Shown here: positions 45,992-54,191 of the stretch, one piece after another
Layout: each line of letters begins with the position of its first letter
Position numbering within the stretch: position 1 is the stretch's first letter
NCBI GenBank assembly: GCA_042663485.1
Contig: JBHTAF010000002.1
Reading direction: 5' to 3' (one strand)
From: Natronosalvus sp042663485
GTDB taxonomy: Archaea; Halobacteriota; Halobacteria; Halobacteriales; Natrialbaceae
Length of the DNA: 64,000 nt
Translations under genes and position numbers: made by a program
Notes under the pieces: model-generated
Databases searched by the model: none
What the model was told of the DNA's origin: nothing
Seen by the model: the letters and a program-made list of their open reading frames with translations, nothing else

Positions 45992-47005
45992 TTATTCACC
46001 CAGTTCGACCCGCGGGTCGAGATACGCGTACGTGACGTCCACACCGAGGTTGACGAGTATTGTCGACACCCCGACGAGTAAGATGAAGCCCATGATGGCC
46101 GGTGCGTCGCCAGCAACCGCGGCGTTGGCGACCCACCTCCCCAGTCCCGGCCAGGCGAAGACCAGCTCGACGACGACGATTCCACGCAGCAGGAACGCGA
46201 AACTCAGTCCCGCGACCGTGACGGTCGGAATCAACGCGTTTCGACGAATGTGTTTCGCGAACACGATTCCCTCTTTGACGCCGCGAGCGCGAGCCGCGTC
46301 GGCGTACTCCTCGCGTTTCTTCTCGACGATTTCGGAGCGAAGATGGCGGGTGATCACGGCCGACTCGGCGTAACCGATCGTCAGTGCCGGGAGGAACAGG
46401 TGCCAGACGGCGTCCCAGAACGCGGCCAGGTTCGCGTTCAACAGGGCGTCGAGCGTGTAGAAGCCGGTCGGGTGCGAGATCGTCGCGTAAATCGCGGGAT
46501 CGGAGCGTCCGAGCGGGAACCATCCCAGGTAGACGTAGCCGACCAGAATCAACATGAGGCCGGCCCAGAACTGCGGGGTCGACATGCCGCCGATCGCGAG
46601 CGCGCGCGAGAAGTGATCGATCCAGGTATCCTGATACTTTCCAGCCAGGGTTCCTAGGGTTATACTGATAATACCGGCCATAATGATGCCGGCGATTGCC
46701 AGTTCGAACGAGGCCGGTGCCTTCTGGATGAGAGCCTGCGTGACCGGAGCGGCCGCCTCGGTCGACCATCCCCAGTCACCCGTGAGTATTCCTCGCATCC
46801 AGATGAGATACTGTTTCCACAGTGGTTCGTCTAACCCGTACAGTTCGCGAGCGGCTTCGACCTGTTCTTGCCCCGATGCAGCGGATACGTACGCACCGAT
46901 GGGGACCCCCGAAATACGCGTTAGCCCGAACGTTATCAGCGTGACGAGAAAGATCGTCGGGATGAGGTATAGGACACGTCTGATTACGTAGTCTCGAACT
47001 TCCAT
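45992..47005 (-). CDS. ABC transporter permease, DppB type
   Basis: 337 residues with six membrane helices; the first is VLYLIPTIFLVTLITFGL. The EAA loop is EYADAARARGVKEGIVFAKHIRRNA, the coupling helix to the ATPases. The DppB-type motif LYGLDEPLWKQYLIWMRGILTGDWG is present in the first periplasmic loop. It starts at MEVRDYVIRR after a 330-base divergent region shared with the ATPase genes. The permeases and binding protein are on minus and the ATPases on plus, an unusual split of one transporter across two divergent transcription units. Confidence 0.9.
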   Translation of the reverse strand: MEVRDYVIRRVLYLIPTIFLVTLITFGLTRISGVPIGAYVSAASGQEQVEAARELYGLDEPLWKQYLIWMRGILTGDWGWSTEAAAPVTQALIQKAPASFELAIAGIIMAGIISITLGTLAGKYQDTWIDHFSRALAIGGMSTPQFWAGLMLILVGYVYLGWFPLGRSDPAIYATISHPTGFYTLDALLNANLAAFWDAVWHLFLPALTIGYAESAVITRHLRSEIVEKKREEYADAARARGVKEGIVFAKHIRRNALIPTVTVAGLSFAFLLRGIVVVELVFAWPGLGRWVANAAVAGDAPAIMGFILLVGVSTILVNLGVDVTYAYLDPRVELGE

Positions 47006-47144
47006 ATGACAGTGGATACCATTCACACCACTATAAATTTGTGGTGATTCGTTCGCGAGCGACGACGAGAATGGAGCGGTCGGAGGCCGGCAACGCGACT
47101 GTCTCCACCGGCCTACCCGGTACTGGTGTCGCTCGCTCATTTCG

Positions 47145-47241
47145 ATATAGGCTAAGTGTGTTTCAATCAATGAGTGTGAACGAGTAACCGGTGTTCGTGG
47201 AGAAAATCGAGATAACATTAATAACAATTGCTCCCATCGAC
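47145..47241. promoter_or_regulatory. Shared motifs in the divergent ABC-transporter promoter region
   Basis: The 330-base region 47006-47335 lies between dppB (minus) and the ATPase genes (plus). It holds the 21-base block at 47145-47165 and TGCTCCCATCGAC at 47229-47241, both also present upstream of the aldehyde dehydrogenase. An AT-rich element (ATTAATAACAAT, about 47216-47227) next to the second motif is a likely TATA box for the plus-strand transcript. Confidence 0.6.
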
Positions 47242-47255
47242 ACCAACAGAGACCG

Positions 47256-47339
47256 ATGACAATGATAATGTCTAGCGTTCGTCCGAGAACCAGTGATCCA
47301 GGCGCAGGCAGGGTCGTACGGTTCACCGTCCACCAATGA
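47256..47339 (+). CDS. Candidate 27-codon leader ORF overlapping the first ABC-ATPase start
   Basis: Begins MTMIMSSVRP with an ATG about 30-40 bases after the TATA-like element, so it would be the first ATG on the mRNA. The frame stays open for 27 codons and its stop TGA overlaps the ATPase ATG (ATGA). No Shine-Dalgarno sequence is evident. It could couple translation of the ATPase to passage through the leader, or be a chance open frame in GC-rich DNA. Confidence 0.3.
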   Translation: MTMIMSSVRPRTSDPGAGRVVRFTVHQ

Positions 47340-48628
47340 GCACCGAAGAACGCGTTACCGGGACGGCCACGACCGACCCCCCTAGCGAGTCGAGACCGCT
47401 GATCGGCCGCGTCGAGGATCTGCACCTGCACTTCGACACGAATCGCGGTGTCGTCAAGGCGCTCGACGGCGTGTCGTTCGACGTCTACGAGGGGGAGACG
47501 CTCGCCCTGGTCGGCGAGACCGGCTGCGGAAAAACGATCACCGCGCGAAGTTTCATGCAACTCGTCCCGACGCCCCCGGGACGGTACGTCTCGGGGCGAG
47601 TTCTCTTTCGGACCACCGAAGACTGCGCCGGCTGTGGAGGCGCCGGCTGCGAGGAGTGTTTCGGGGAGGGGAAGGCGTTCGAAGACCTCCTCGAGCGGTC
47701 TCCAGGGGAGATGCAACAGCTTCGCGGGAAGCGCATCTCCATGGTGTTCCAGGATCCCGACACCGCGCTCAACCCGTCCCTGCGGATTTTCGATCAGATC
47801 GCCGAGAGCATCCTCTCTCACCACGGCGAAGAGGTGATGCGTGCAGCGGGCGTCGCCTCGGAGAACGTAAACGCCGCGATGTACTACGTCCTCGAGAACC
47901 AGTGTTCGAACGAGCGGTCGGTCGTCAAATCGCTGCTGAGCGAAATCCCGCCACTACGAAAACACAAGAAAGCGATCCGGGCCGAGCTTCGCGACCGCGT
48001 CGTCGAGATTCTGAACGACACCAACATTCCGAATCCTCCAGAAGTCATCAAGAAGTATCCACACGAACTCTCCGGCGGGATGAAACAGCGCGTGATGATC
48101 GCGATGGGACTCGTTTCTAAGCCGGACCTGCTGATCTGTGACGAGCCGACGACTGCGCTCGACGTAACGATCCAGTCGCGCGTGCTGGACCTGATGAACG
48201 ACCTCAAGGAGAAGTACAACACCAGTCTCATCTACATCACGCACGACCTGACGCTCGTCGAAGACATCGCCGATCGAGTGGCCGTGATGTACGCCGGTTC
48301 GATCGCCGAGATCGGAACGGTCGATCAGGTGTACAACAACGCGATGCACCCCTACACGTGGGGGCTTCTCAACTCGATCCCGAACGAGGCGAACCTCGGC
48401 CAGGAGCTCCGGGGAATCGGCGGTTCCATCCCCGATCTGACGCAGCCGCCGACCGGGTGCCGATTCTGCACCCGCTGCCCCGAGGAGATGGATCACTGCT
48501 CGACCACGGTGCCGCCAATCGTCGAGCAGGAACCGGGACACCGGGCGAGCTGTCACCTGTATCCCGAAGAGCAACACCGGGTCGTCAGGGAGGCGTACGA
48601 TCCAATGGAGGAGACCGATGAGCACTAG
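47336..48628 (+). CDS. Dipeptide-type ABC transporter ATP-binding protein, first (DppD type)
   Basis: 430 residues. Walker A GETGCGKTI (residues 60-68), signature LSGGMKQRVMIAMG (about 245-258) and Walker B LLICDEPTTALDV. The C-terminal oligopeptide-type extension has a cysteine motif (TGCRFCTRCPEEMDHC). An unusual insert carries C97-x2-C100-x4-C105-x2-C108 (CAGCGGAGCEEC), which looks like a zinc or Fe-S knuckle absent from standard DppD. There is a further 60-residue insertion near 160-220. It pairs with the second ATPase to power the permeases at 45066-47005. The start overlaps a candidate leader ORF stop (ATGA). Confidence 0.9.
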   Translation: MSTEERVTGTATTDPPSESRPLIGRVEDLHLHFDTNRGVVKALDGVSFDVYEGETLALVGETGCGKTITARSFMQLVPTPPGRYVSGRVLFRTTEDCAGCGGAGCEECFGEGKAFEDLLERSPGEMQQLRGKRISMVFQDPDTALNPSLRIFDQIAESILSHHGEEVMRAAGVASENVNAAMYYVLENQCSNERSVVKSLLSEIPPLRKHKKAIRAELRDRVVEILNDTNIPNPPEVIKKYPHELSGGMKQRVMIAMGLVSKPDLLICDEPTTALDVTIQSRVLDLMNDLKEKYNTSLIYITHDLTLVEDIADRVAVMYAGSIAEIGTVDQVYNNAMHPYTWGLLNSIPNEANLGQELRGIGGSIPDLTQPPTGCRFCTRCPEEMDHCSTTVPPIVEQEPGHRASCHLYPEEQHRVVREAYDPMEETDEH

Positions 48629-49979
48629 CGATCTGCAGATGGACGAACGAACCGATAGCACGGAGTCGAACGTGATGGTCCTCGGGTTCGGCCTCAAGAA
48701 ATACTACCCTATCCGGGCGGGAATCCTGAACCGCCACGTCGGTGACGTGCAGGCGGTCGACGGGGTCGACCTTCGAATCGAGAGCGGGCAAACGGTCGGA
48801 CTCGTCGGCGAAAGCGGGTGTGGCAAGTCGACGCTGGCCCGACTGCTGGTCAGGCTCGACGAGCCGACCGACGGGCACATCTACTTCGACGTCCCCAGCG
48901 ACGTCGCCGACGAAATCACCGACCTCGAGACCGTCGACCACCGCTCCGATGCCGAGCAGGACCGCCTCGAGACGCTTCGCAAGGAGTACGAGATAAATTC
49001 CCTGCGAGACGACAGACAGGCGGATTTCCGTCGCAACGCGCAGTTCGTCTTCCAGAATCCGACGTCGTCCCTGAACCCGCGCCAGTTGATCAAGGACATC
49101 GTCGCCCGGCCGCTCAAACTCCACACCGAGCTGTCGATCGACGAGCGGGAGGCCCGCGTGGTCGGCCTGCTCGAGGAGGTCGGTCTGGGCGAGGACTTCA
49201 TGTACCGGTACCCGCACATGCTCTCGGGCGGCCAGAAACAGCGCGTCGCGATCGCGCGGTCGCTCGCTCCGAACCCGTCGCTCGTGGTACTCGACGAGCC
49301 GACGAGCGCGCTGGACGTGAGCGTCCAGGCGCAGATCCTCAACCTGCTCGAGGACCTGCAGGAGAAACACGGGTTGACGTTCCTCTGTATCACGCACGAC
49401 CTCGGCGTCATCCGGCACATGGCGGACGAAATTTCCGTGATGTACCTCGGACAGATCGTGGAGCGGACGTCGGCTGACCGGCTCTTTTCGGCCCCAAAAC
49501 ATCCCTACACCGAGGCGTTGATCTCCTCGAGTCCGGCGATCGAGACGAACGAGGTCATCCACCTCGAGGGAGACGTTCCGGAACCGGAGAACCCGCCGAC
49601 CGGGTGCCGGTTCCACACGCGATGTCACAAGGTGGAGTCGTTCTGTGGCTGGAGCGGACGGGACCTGTACGACCTGCTCGACCGCCACGCCGGCGAGGAG
49701 GGCGAGTTGAGGCGGCTCTACGACGGGATCGACTCGACGTCATTCGACGGCTACGAAGCCGCGTTCGACTTCGACGACGACGTCGACGTCGACCGTGCAT
49801 ACCGCGTGTTGACCGGGGAATCCGACCACCTCCGTGCACACAAGCCGATGCTGTTCGACGCGATCAGGTCGGCCGACGCATCGGACCGGCAGGTAACGAT
49901 CCAGTTCCAGCAGGTCGATCAGCCCGCGTTGCGTCTGGATGAGGAGAATCACGCGGTCGCGTGTTACCTCTACGAGTGA
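48618..49979 (+). CDS. Dipeptide-type ABC transporter ATP-binding protein, second (DppF type)
   Basis: 453 residues. Walker A GESGCGKST (residues 64-72), signature LSGGQKQRVAIARSL and Walker B LVVLDEPTSALDV. After the core there is a C-terminal region with PTGCRFHTRCHKVESFC and an extended acidic tail of about 110 residues (DFDDDVDVDRAYRVL and following). A 50-residue insert near 85-135 separates Walker A from the Q loop. The start overlaps the first ATPase by 11 bases, so the two are translationally coupled. The gene is followed by a stem-loop at 49996. Confidence 0.9.
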   Translation: MSTSDLQMDERTDSTESNVMVLGFGLKKYYPIRAGILNRHVGDVQAVDGVDLRIESGQTVGLVGESGCGKSTLARLLVRLDEPTDGHIYFDVPSDVADEITDLETVDHRSDAEQDRLETLRKEYEINSLRDDRQADFRRNAQFVFQNPTSSLNPRQLIKDIVARPLKLHTELSIDEREARVVGLLEEVGLGEDFMYRYPHMLSGGQKQRVAIARSLAPNPSLVVLDEPTSALDVSVQAQILNLLEDLQEKHGLTFLCITHDLGVIRHMADEISVMYLGQIVERTSADRLFSAPKHPYTEALISSSPAIETNEVIHLEGDVPEPENPPTGCRFHTRCHKVESFCGWSGRDLYDLLDRHAGEEGELRRLYDGIDSTSFDGYEAAFDFDDDVDVDRAYRVLTGESDHLRAHKPMLFDAIRSADASDRQVTIQFQQVDQPALRLDEENHAVACYLYE

Positions 49980-49995
49980 CGCGTCGTCGGTCCGT

Positions 49996-50019
49996 CGACC
50001 GTTCCGTTCGGGACGGTCG
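49996..50019 (+). terminator. GC-rich hairpin after the ABC-ATPase genes
   Basis: CGACCGTTCC and GGGACGGTCG form a 10-bp stem (one G-T pair) with a GTTC loop, starting 16 bases after the stop of the second ATPase. It is followed by an AT-rich stretch, but there is no clear T run, so it may act as a terminator or mRNA-protecting stem. The uspA TATA box begins seven bases later. Confidence 0.5.
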
Positions 50020-50054
50020 ATATCACTAAATATCTTCGGTCGGCATCGATACGT

Positions 50055-50510
50055 ATGCACCGAGCACTACTCGTCGTCGACCCGATTGACCCGACCAAGC
50101 AGTTCGTCAAAGAGGCGGGTGAAATCGTAGACGCGGTAGGAGCCGAGTTCCTCCTCCTCCACGTCACGAGCGAATCGGAGTACAACGAGACCCAGAAAGC
50201 GCTGAACGACCTCAATACCAGCGAAGGTGGCTCGTACGGCGTTTCCCAGGCCGAAGCTGGGGCGAAGCAACTCGCCGAGGAGGTCGGTCGGGACGTGTTC
50301 GGCGCCGACGGCCCGTCCTTCGAGTCCGTCGGGCGCGTCGGTGACACGTCGTCGCAGGTGCTCAAGGTGGCGGAAGACCGCGAGTGCGACCACATCTTCA
50401 TCGCCGGTCGCAAACGCTCACCGAGTGGGAAGGCGATTTTCGGCGACGCGGCACAGCGCGTCATTCTGAACTCGAGCGTGCCCGTCACGGTGACGACATA
50501 CGAAGACTGA
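50055..50510 (+). CDS. Universal stress protein, UspA family
   Basis: 151 residues. Usp fold starting MHRALLVVDPID, with the ATP-binding motif G-x2-G-x(9)-G-S/T in GRKRSPSGKAIFGDAAQRV and a final V-P-V-T-V strand. It would bind ATP or AMP and take part in stress adaptation. A TATA box (CTAAATATC, 50026-50034) lies 21-29 bases upstream, so it appears to have its own promoter. It is between the transporter and the M24 gene and could serve that locus or be incidental. Confidence 0.8.
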   Translation: MHRALLVVDPIDPTKQFVKEAGEIVDAVGAEFLLLHVTSESEYNETQKALNDLNTSEGGSYGVSQAEAGAKQLAEEVGRDVFGADGPSFESVGRVGDTSSQVLKVAEDRECDHIFIAGRKRSPSGKAIFGDAAQRVILNSSVPVTVTTYED

Positions 50511-50521
50511 GCACCTCCGTT

Positions 50522-51754
50522 TCAGACCCGGACGAACTCGTCCGGGTACGTCTGGAGATTTTCCGGCCCGTCCTCGCGAATGACGACGGTCGTTCCGAAC
50601 TGCAGGCCGACCCGTTCGTCCGGCGTGGCGACGTTTGGCTGAGCGACGATGACCTGTCCGGGTTCGAAGGTCCACGTTTCCGTGAGTGAATCGTCGATAC
50701 CGGGCCAGTAGTTCGATTCCTCGACGCCGATGAAGGGGTGGCGATAGCCGCTCCCGTAGCCGTGAACCAGCACGTCGTAGTTCTTGTAGGGCGAGTGCTC
50801 GAGCGGCGCCATCGCGTCGGCGACGTCCCTGGCAGTGTTCCCCGGCTGGAGGGCGTCGAGGATACCGTCGTACGTCTCTCGAGCGACGGCGAACGCGTCG
50901 GCGTACTCGCGAGACGGTTCCGAATCGACGACGTAGGGTCGATGAATCTGCGTCTTGTAGCCCCTGAAACCGGCCGAAATCTCCGTGGTGACGACGTCGC
51001 CCGCCTCGACCGTCCGAGCGGACGGTTGCTTCCACGGGAGCGGTTCGCCCGGTCCGGCGCCCTCCTGCGGAGCCGAGGAAATAAACGTCGCACCGAGGGT
51101 CCCGCCCGCTTTCACGCAGGTGTCGGCGAGGACGCCGGCCAGTTCTCGCTCCGTGACGCCGGGCTCGAGCGCCGTCTCGAAGGCGGTCATCGCTTCGTCC
51201 AGGAGGGTCGCCGACCGGTCCAGCACCTCTCGTTCGGCCGAACCGGTGACGCTGATGAGCCGGGTGACGTCCGCAGTGACGTCGACGAGTTCGCCGTCGA
51301 GATCGGCCTCGAACTGCATCGCGTGATCGTGCGGGACAGAGAGACCGTATCGGGGATCGCCGGTCGAGAGGCCGATCCGGTTGCCGTCCACGCCCGCCTC
51401 GTGAAGCCGATCGACGACCGTCCCGGCCGGGTCGGGGAGCATCGTATCGACGTCCTCGGCGACGCTGGACTCGCGAACGTACTGGACGTGGTTGCTGATG
51501 CCAACGAGGACGGTCGTCGGCTCGTCGGGGTCCGCGAAGACGAGCAGGTACGTCGCGAACGGCGGTCGGTAATCGAGCAGGTAGCCGATCGTGTCGGCGT
51601 GGAACCCGCCGTCGCCGTAGACGACGAGCGCCTCGAGGTCGCGCTCCTCGAGGAGGTCTCGAACGGCGGCGTACCGACGGTCGAACTCCGCGTCGTCGAA
51701 GCGCTCGTAGTACGCCTGACGGTCGTTCTGCTGACCCAGTCTGTATCGTGCCAT
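50522..51754 (-). CDS. M24 (pita-bread) family hydrolase, creatinase-like, metal ligands mostly lost
   Basis: 410 residues. A creatinase/prolidase-type N-terminal domain (1 to about 165) is followed by the pita-bread domain. Active-site comparison: the two Asp metal ligands of methionine aminopeptidase-type enzymes are replaced (Glu258 in VVTTEISAG, Gln269 in YKTQIHR), the Glu of the E-P-G motif is Gln372 (VAQPN), and the last ligand is also altered. The catalytic His331 in LVHGYGSGY remains. Loss of metal ligands is the creatinase pattern, so a metal-free C-N hydrolase or another non-peptidase activity is more likely than a prolidase. It is divergent from the aldo/keto reductase, with a palindrome just upstream of its start. 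Confidence 0.8.
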   Translation of the reverse strand: MARYRLGQQNDRQAYYERFDDAEFDRRYAAVRDLLEERDLEALVVYGDGGFHADTIGYLLDYRPPFATYLLVFADPDEPTTVLVGISNHVQYVRESSVAEDVDTMLPDPAGTVVDRLHEAGVDGNRIGLSTGDPRYGLSVPHDHAMQFEADLDGELVDVTADVTRLISVTGSAEREVLDRSATLLDEAMTAFETALEPGVTERELAGVLADTCVKAGGTLGATFISSAPQEGAGPGEPLPWKQPSARTVEAGDVVTTEISAGFRGYKTQIHRPYVVDSEPSREYADAFAVARETYDGILDALQPGNTARDVADAMAPLEHSPYKNYDVLVHGYGSGYRHPFIGVEESNYWPGIDDSLTETWTFEPGQVIVAQPNVATPDERVGLQFGTTVVIREDGPENLQTYPDEFVRV

Positions 51755-51775
51755 TGGATTCGCATTCGGTCGGTC

Positions 51776-51793
51776 GGGGTATCAAGATACCCC
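51776..51793. promoter_or_regulatory. Perfect 18-bp palindrome upstream of the M24 gene
   Basis: GGGGTATC-AA-GATACCCC, 22-39 bases before the M24 start on minus, where the core promoter is expected, and about 100 bases before the aldo/keto reductase on plus. It is a good candidate operator for a dimeric regulator controlling the divergent pair. Confidence 0.65.
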
Positions 51794-51893
51794 TCGAGCC
51801 GTCGTGAACTTCACGTGGTAGCCCATCGATCGACCGCAGCGGGGAACCTCGACCGGGGCAAACGACTTTGTCGACAGCGCGAGAGTATTCTCC

Positions 51894-52703
51894 ATGGATC
51901 TGACAGCTGTCCCGTCGCCCGGTCTCGGGACGATGGGGTTCGAAACATCCGACGCCTGCATCGAGGGCGTTCGAACCGCAGTCGAACTCGGCTATCGACA
52001 CGTCGACACCGCCCAGAAGTACGGCACCGAAGCCGCCGTGTGCGCGGGAATCGAGGCGGCGACCGTCCCCCGTGGAGACCTCACGATTGCGACGAAAATC
52101 GAGGAGACGAACCTCGCGTACGACGACGTCCTCGAGACCGCCCGGGAGAGTCTCGAGCGCCTCGGCCTCGAGTCGGTCGACCTGCTGTACGTCCACTGGC
52201 CCGGCGTCACCTACGACCCCGAGGAGACGCTCCCGGCGTTCGACCGCCTCGTCGACGACGGGGTCGCCGACGCCATCGGCGTCGCGAACTTCTCGCCGGA
52301 CCTGCTCGCCGAAGCGCGGGACGTCCTCGAGGCACCGATCGTCGCCCACCAGGTCGAGATGCATCCCCTGCTCCAGCAGGAGCGGCTGCACGCGTACGCC
52401 CTCGAACACGACACAACGCTGGTGGCGTACTGTCCGCTGATCCGAGGGAAGGCGTTCGACACGCCGGAGCTCCTCGAGATCGCCGACGACACCGGACACT
52501 CCGTCGTCGAACTCTGTCTCGGGTGGCTCGCCTCGAAGGAAGGGGTGGTTCCGATTCCGAAAGCGACCGGGGAGCGCCACCTCAGAGAGAATTACGCGGC
52601 GGCGACGGAACCGCTCCCGCCGTCAGTCCTCGAGCGACTGGACGCGATCGACCGCGAGCACCGCGTGGTCGATCCCCCGGAGAAAGCGCCGTGGAACCGA
52701 TGA
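51894..52703 (+). CDS. Aldo/keto reductase
   Basis: 269 residues. (Alpha/beta)8 NADPH-dependent reductase; the catalytic tetrad is visible: Asp and Tyr in DTAQKYG, Lys in IATKIEE and His in LYVHWPG. The cofactor site VPIPKATGERHLREN is at the C-terminal end. Reduces an aldehyde or ketone or works in reverse as a dehydrogenase. The stop overlaps the start of the next gene (ATGA), so it is co-translated with the quinone-oxidoreductase-like enzyme. Confidence 0.88.
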   Translation: MDLTAVPSPGLGTMGFETSDACIEGVRTAVELGYRHVDTAQKYGTEAAVCAGIEAATVPRGDLTIATKIEETNLAYDDVLETARESLERLGLESVDLLYVHWPGVTYDPEETLPAFDRLVDDGVADAIGVANFSPDLLAEARDVLEAPIVAHQVEMHPLLQQERLHAYALEHDTTLVAYCPLIRGKAFDTPELLEIADDTGHSVVELCLGWLASKEGVVPIPKATGERHLRENYAAATEPLPPSVLERLDAIDREHRVVDPPEKAPWNR

Positions 52704-53695
52704 CTCGACCCATGCGAGCGATTCGAATCCGCGAGTTCGGTGACGAGAACGCCCTGCTACTCGAGGAAGTCGCGCGTCCGGACCCGGACCCGACCGAGGT
52801 CCTGATCGAGGTACGCGCCGCCGCCGTCAACCCGTTCGACGCCTACGTCCGCGAGGGACTCGTCGAACCCGACGACGGACTCCCGCACGTCCTCGGCGGA
52901 GACGCGTCGGGGGTCGTCGCCGCCGCCGGTGCGGACGTCTCGGCCTTCGAACCCGGCGGCCGGGTCTTCACCACCGGTCTCGGACTCGACCGTCCAGGCA
53001 CGTACGCGGAGTACGTCGCAGTGCCCGACCACAGGGTCGCTCACCTTCCGGCGAGCGTCGGCTGGTTCGAAGGCGCGGCCGCCGCCGAAACCGTAACGAC
53101 CGGCCTCCAGGCGCTCGCTCGAGGAGGCCTTCGGCTGGACGACGTCTGCCTGATACAGGGGGCGACCGGGGGCGTCGGCCACGCCGCCGCCCAGCTCGCA
53201 CGCGAAGCCGGCGCGTTCGTCGTCGGGACGTGTCGGGCCGAAGCGACGGACGACGCTCGCCGGTTCGGCGTCGATTCGGCCGTCGACTACCGTGGCGACG
53301 ACCTGGCCGAGCGGATCCTCGAGGCGAGCGACGGCCGACCAGTAGACGTGGTCGTGGAGACCCACGCCGCGGCGAACGTCGCGACGGACATCGATGTCCT
53401 GGCCGACGCCGGGACCGTCGTCGTCCTCGGAGAGGACGGCCCGATCACCATCGAGAAGCCCGTCGCCGGGTCTGCGAAGGCAAAGCAGGCCGACCTCGCC
53501 TTCGTCTCCCACATGCGGGCGACGGCCCACCACGGCGAGGGGCTCGAAACGGCGGCACGACTGCTGGGTCGGGGCGACGTCTCGGCCGAAGTCGCCGCGA
53601 CGTACCCGCTCGAGGAGGCCGGCGAGGCCCAGCGCCGATGTCTCGACGGGGGGACGGTCGGCAAGGTCGTTCTCGACGTCTCGGCGGATCGCTGA
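52700..53695 (+). CDS. Quinone oxidoreductase-like MDR protein
   Basis: 331 residues. Medium-chain dehydrogenase fold without zinc: no Cys at the catalytic zinc position and no four-Cys structural lobe, matching the quinone oxidoreductase/crotonyl reductase class. The NADPH-binding Rossmann glycine motif is GATGGVGHAAAQLA, with GDASGVVAAAGADV and NPFDAYVREG earlier. It reduces quinones or alpha,beta-unsaturated carbonyls. ATG at 52700 overlaps the aldo/keto reductase stop; a Met five codons in (MRAIRI) is an alternative start. Followed after 53 bases by the GcvH-like gene. Confidence 0.88.
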   Translation: MTRPMRAIRIREFGDENALLLEEVARPDPDPTEVLIEVRAAAVNPFDAYVREGLVEPDDGLPHVLGGDASGVVAAAGADVSAFEPGGRVFTTGLGLDRPGTYAEYVAVPDHRVAHLPASVGWFEGAAAAETVTTGLQALARGGLRLDDVCLIQGATGGVGHAAAQLAREAGAFVVGTCRAEATDDARRFGVDSAVDYRGDDLAERILEASDGRPVDVVVETHAAANVATDIDVLADAGTVVVLGEDGPITIEKPVAGSAKAKQADLAFVSHMRATAHHGEGLETAARLLGRGDVSAEVAATYPLEEAGEAQRRCLDGGTVGKVVLDVSADR

Positions 53696-53748
53696 CGGGA
53701 TCGCTCGAAGCAGAACGCTTTTTGTCACGCCCGGAGTCGGTCTCGACG

Positions 53749-54132
53749 ATGAGCTTCGACGTACCGGAGGCGCTGTCGTATCTGGAGAGTCACGAGTGGG
53801 TTCGCACCGAAGAAAAGGTCGCGACCGTCGGCCTCACGGACTTCGCCCAGGACGAACTGGGCGACGTTGTCTTCGTCGAACTGCCCGAGGCGGGAACCGA
53901 CCTCGAGCAGGAGGCTCCGTTCGGTACGGTCGAGAGCATCAAGGCCACCTCGGACCTGTACTCGCCGGTGACGGGGACGGTCGTCACCGCCAACGAGCGC
54001 CTCGAGACCGAGCCAGAACTTCTCAACCGGGCTCCCTACGGAGAGGGATGGCTGATCGAGGTGGACCTCGAGCGCGACCCGGAGGAGGGACCGCTCCTCT
54101 CGGCCGACGAGTACCGCGAGCGAACGGGGTGA
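53749..54132 (+). CDS. GcvH-like lipoyl carrier protein
   Basis: 127 residues, the length of glycine cleavage H protein. The lipoyl-lysine Lys65 lies in GTVESIKATSDLYSPVTG, and the GcvH-type features SHEWVRTEEKVATVGLTDFAQDELGD precede it. No glycine cleavage genes (gcvT, gcvP) are nearby in the window. Its neighbours are oxidoreductases of a catabolic locus and, 5 kb on, the 2-oxoacid dehydrogenase E1 pair, so it could act as the lipoyl carrier for that E1 or be a second GcvH. It ends convergently with a zinc alcohol dehydrogenase. Confidence 0.85.
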   Translation: MSFDVPEALSYLESHEWVRTEEKVATVGLTDFAQDELGDVVFVELPEAGTDLEQEAPFGTVESIKATSDLYSPVTGTVVTANERLETEPELLNRAPYGEGWLIEVDLERDPEEGPLLSADEYRERTG

Positions 54133-54191
54133 AATGCGCTTAGCCTGTATCACGGAGCGCCGGCGTGCACCGCGCGACGACACCAGCTAGG

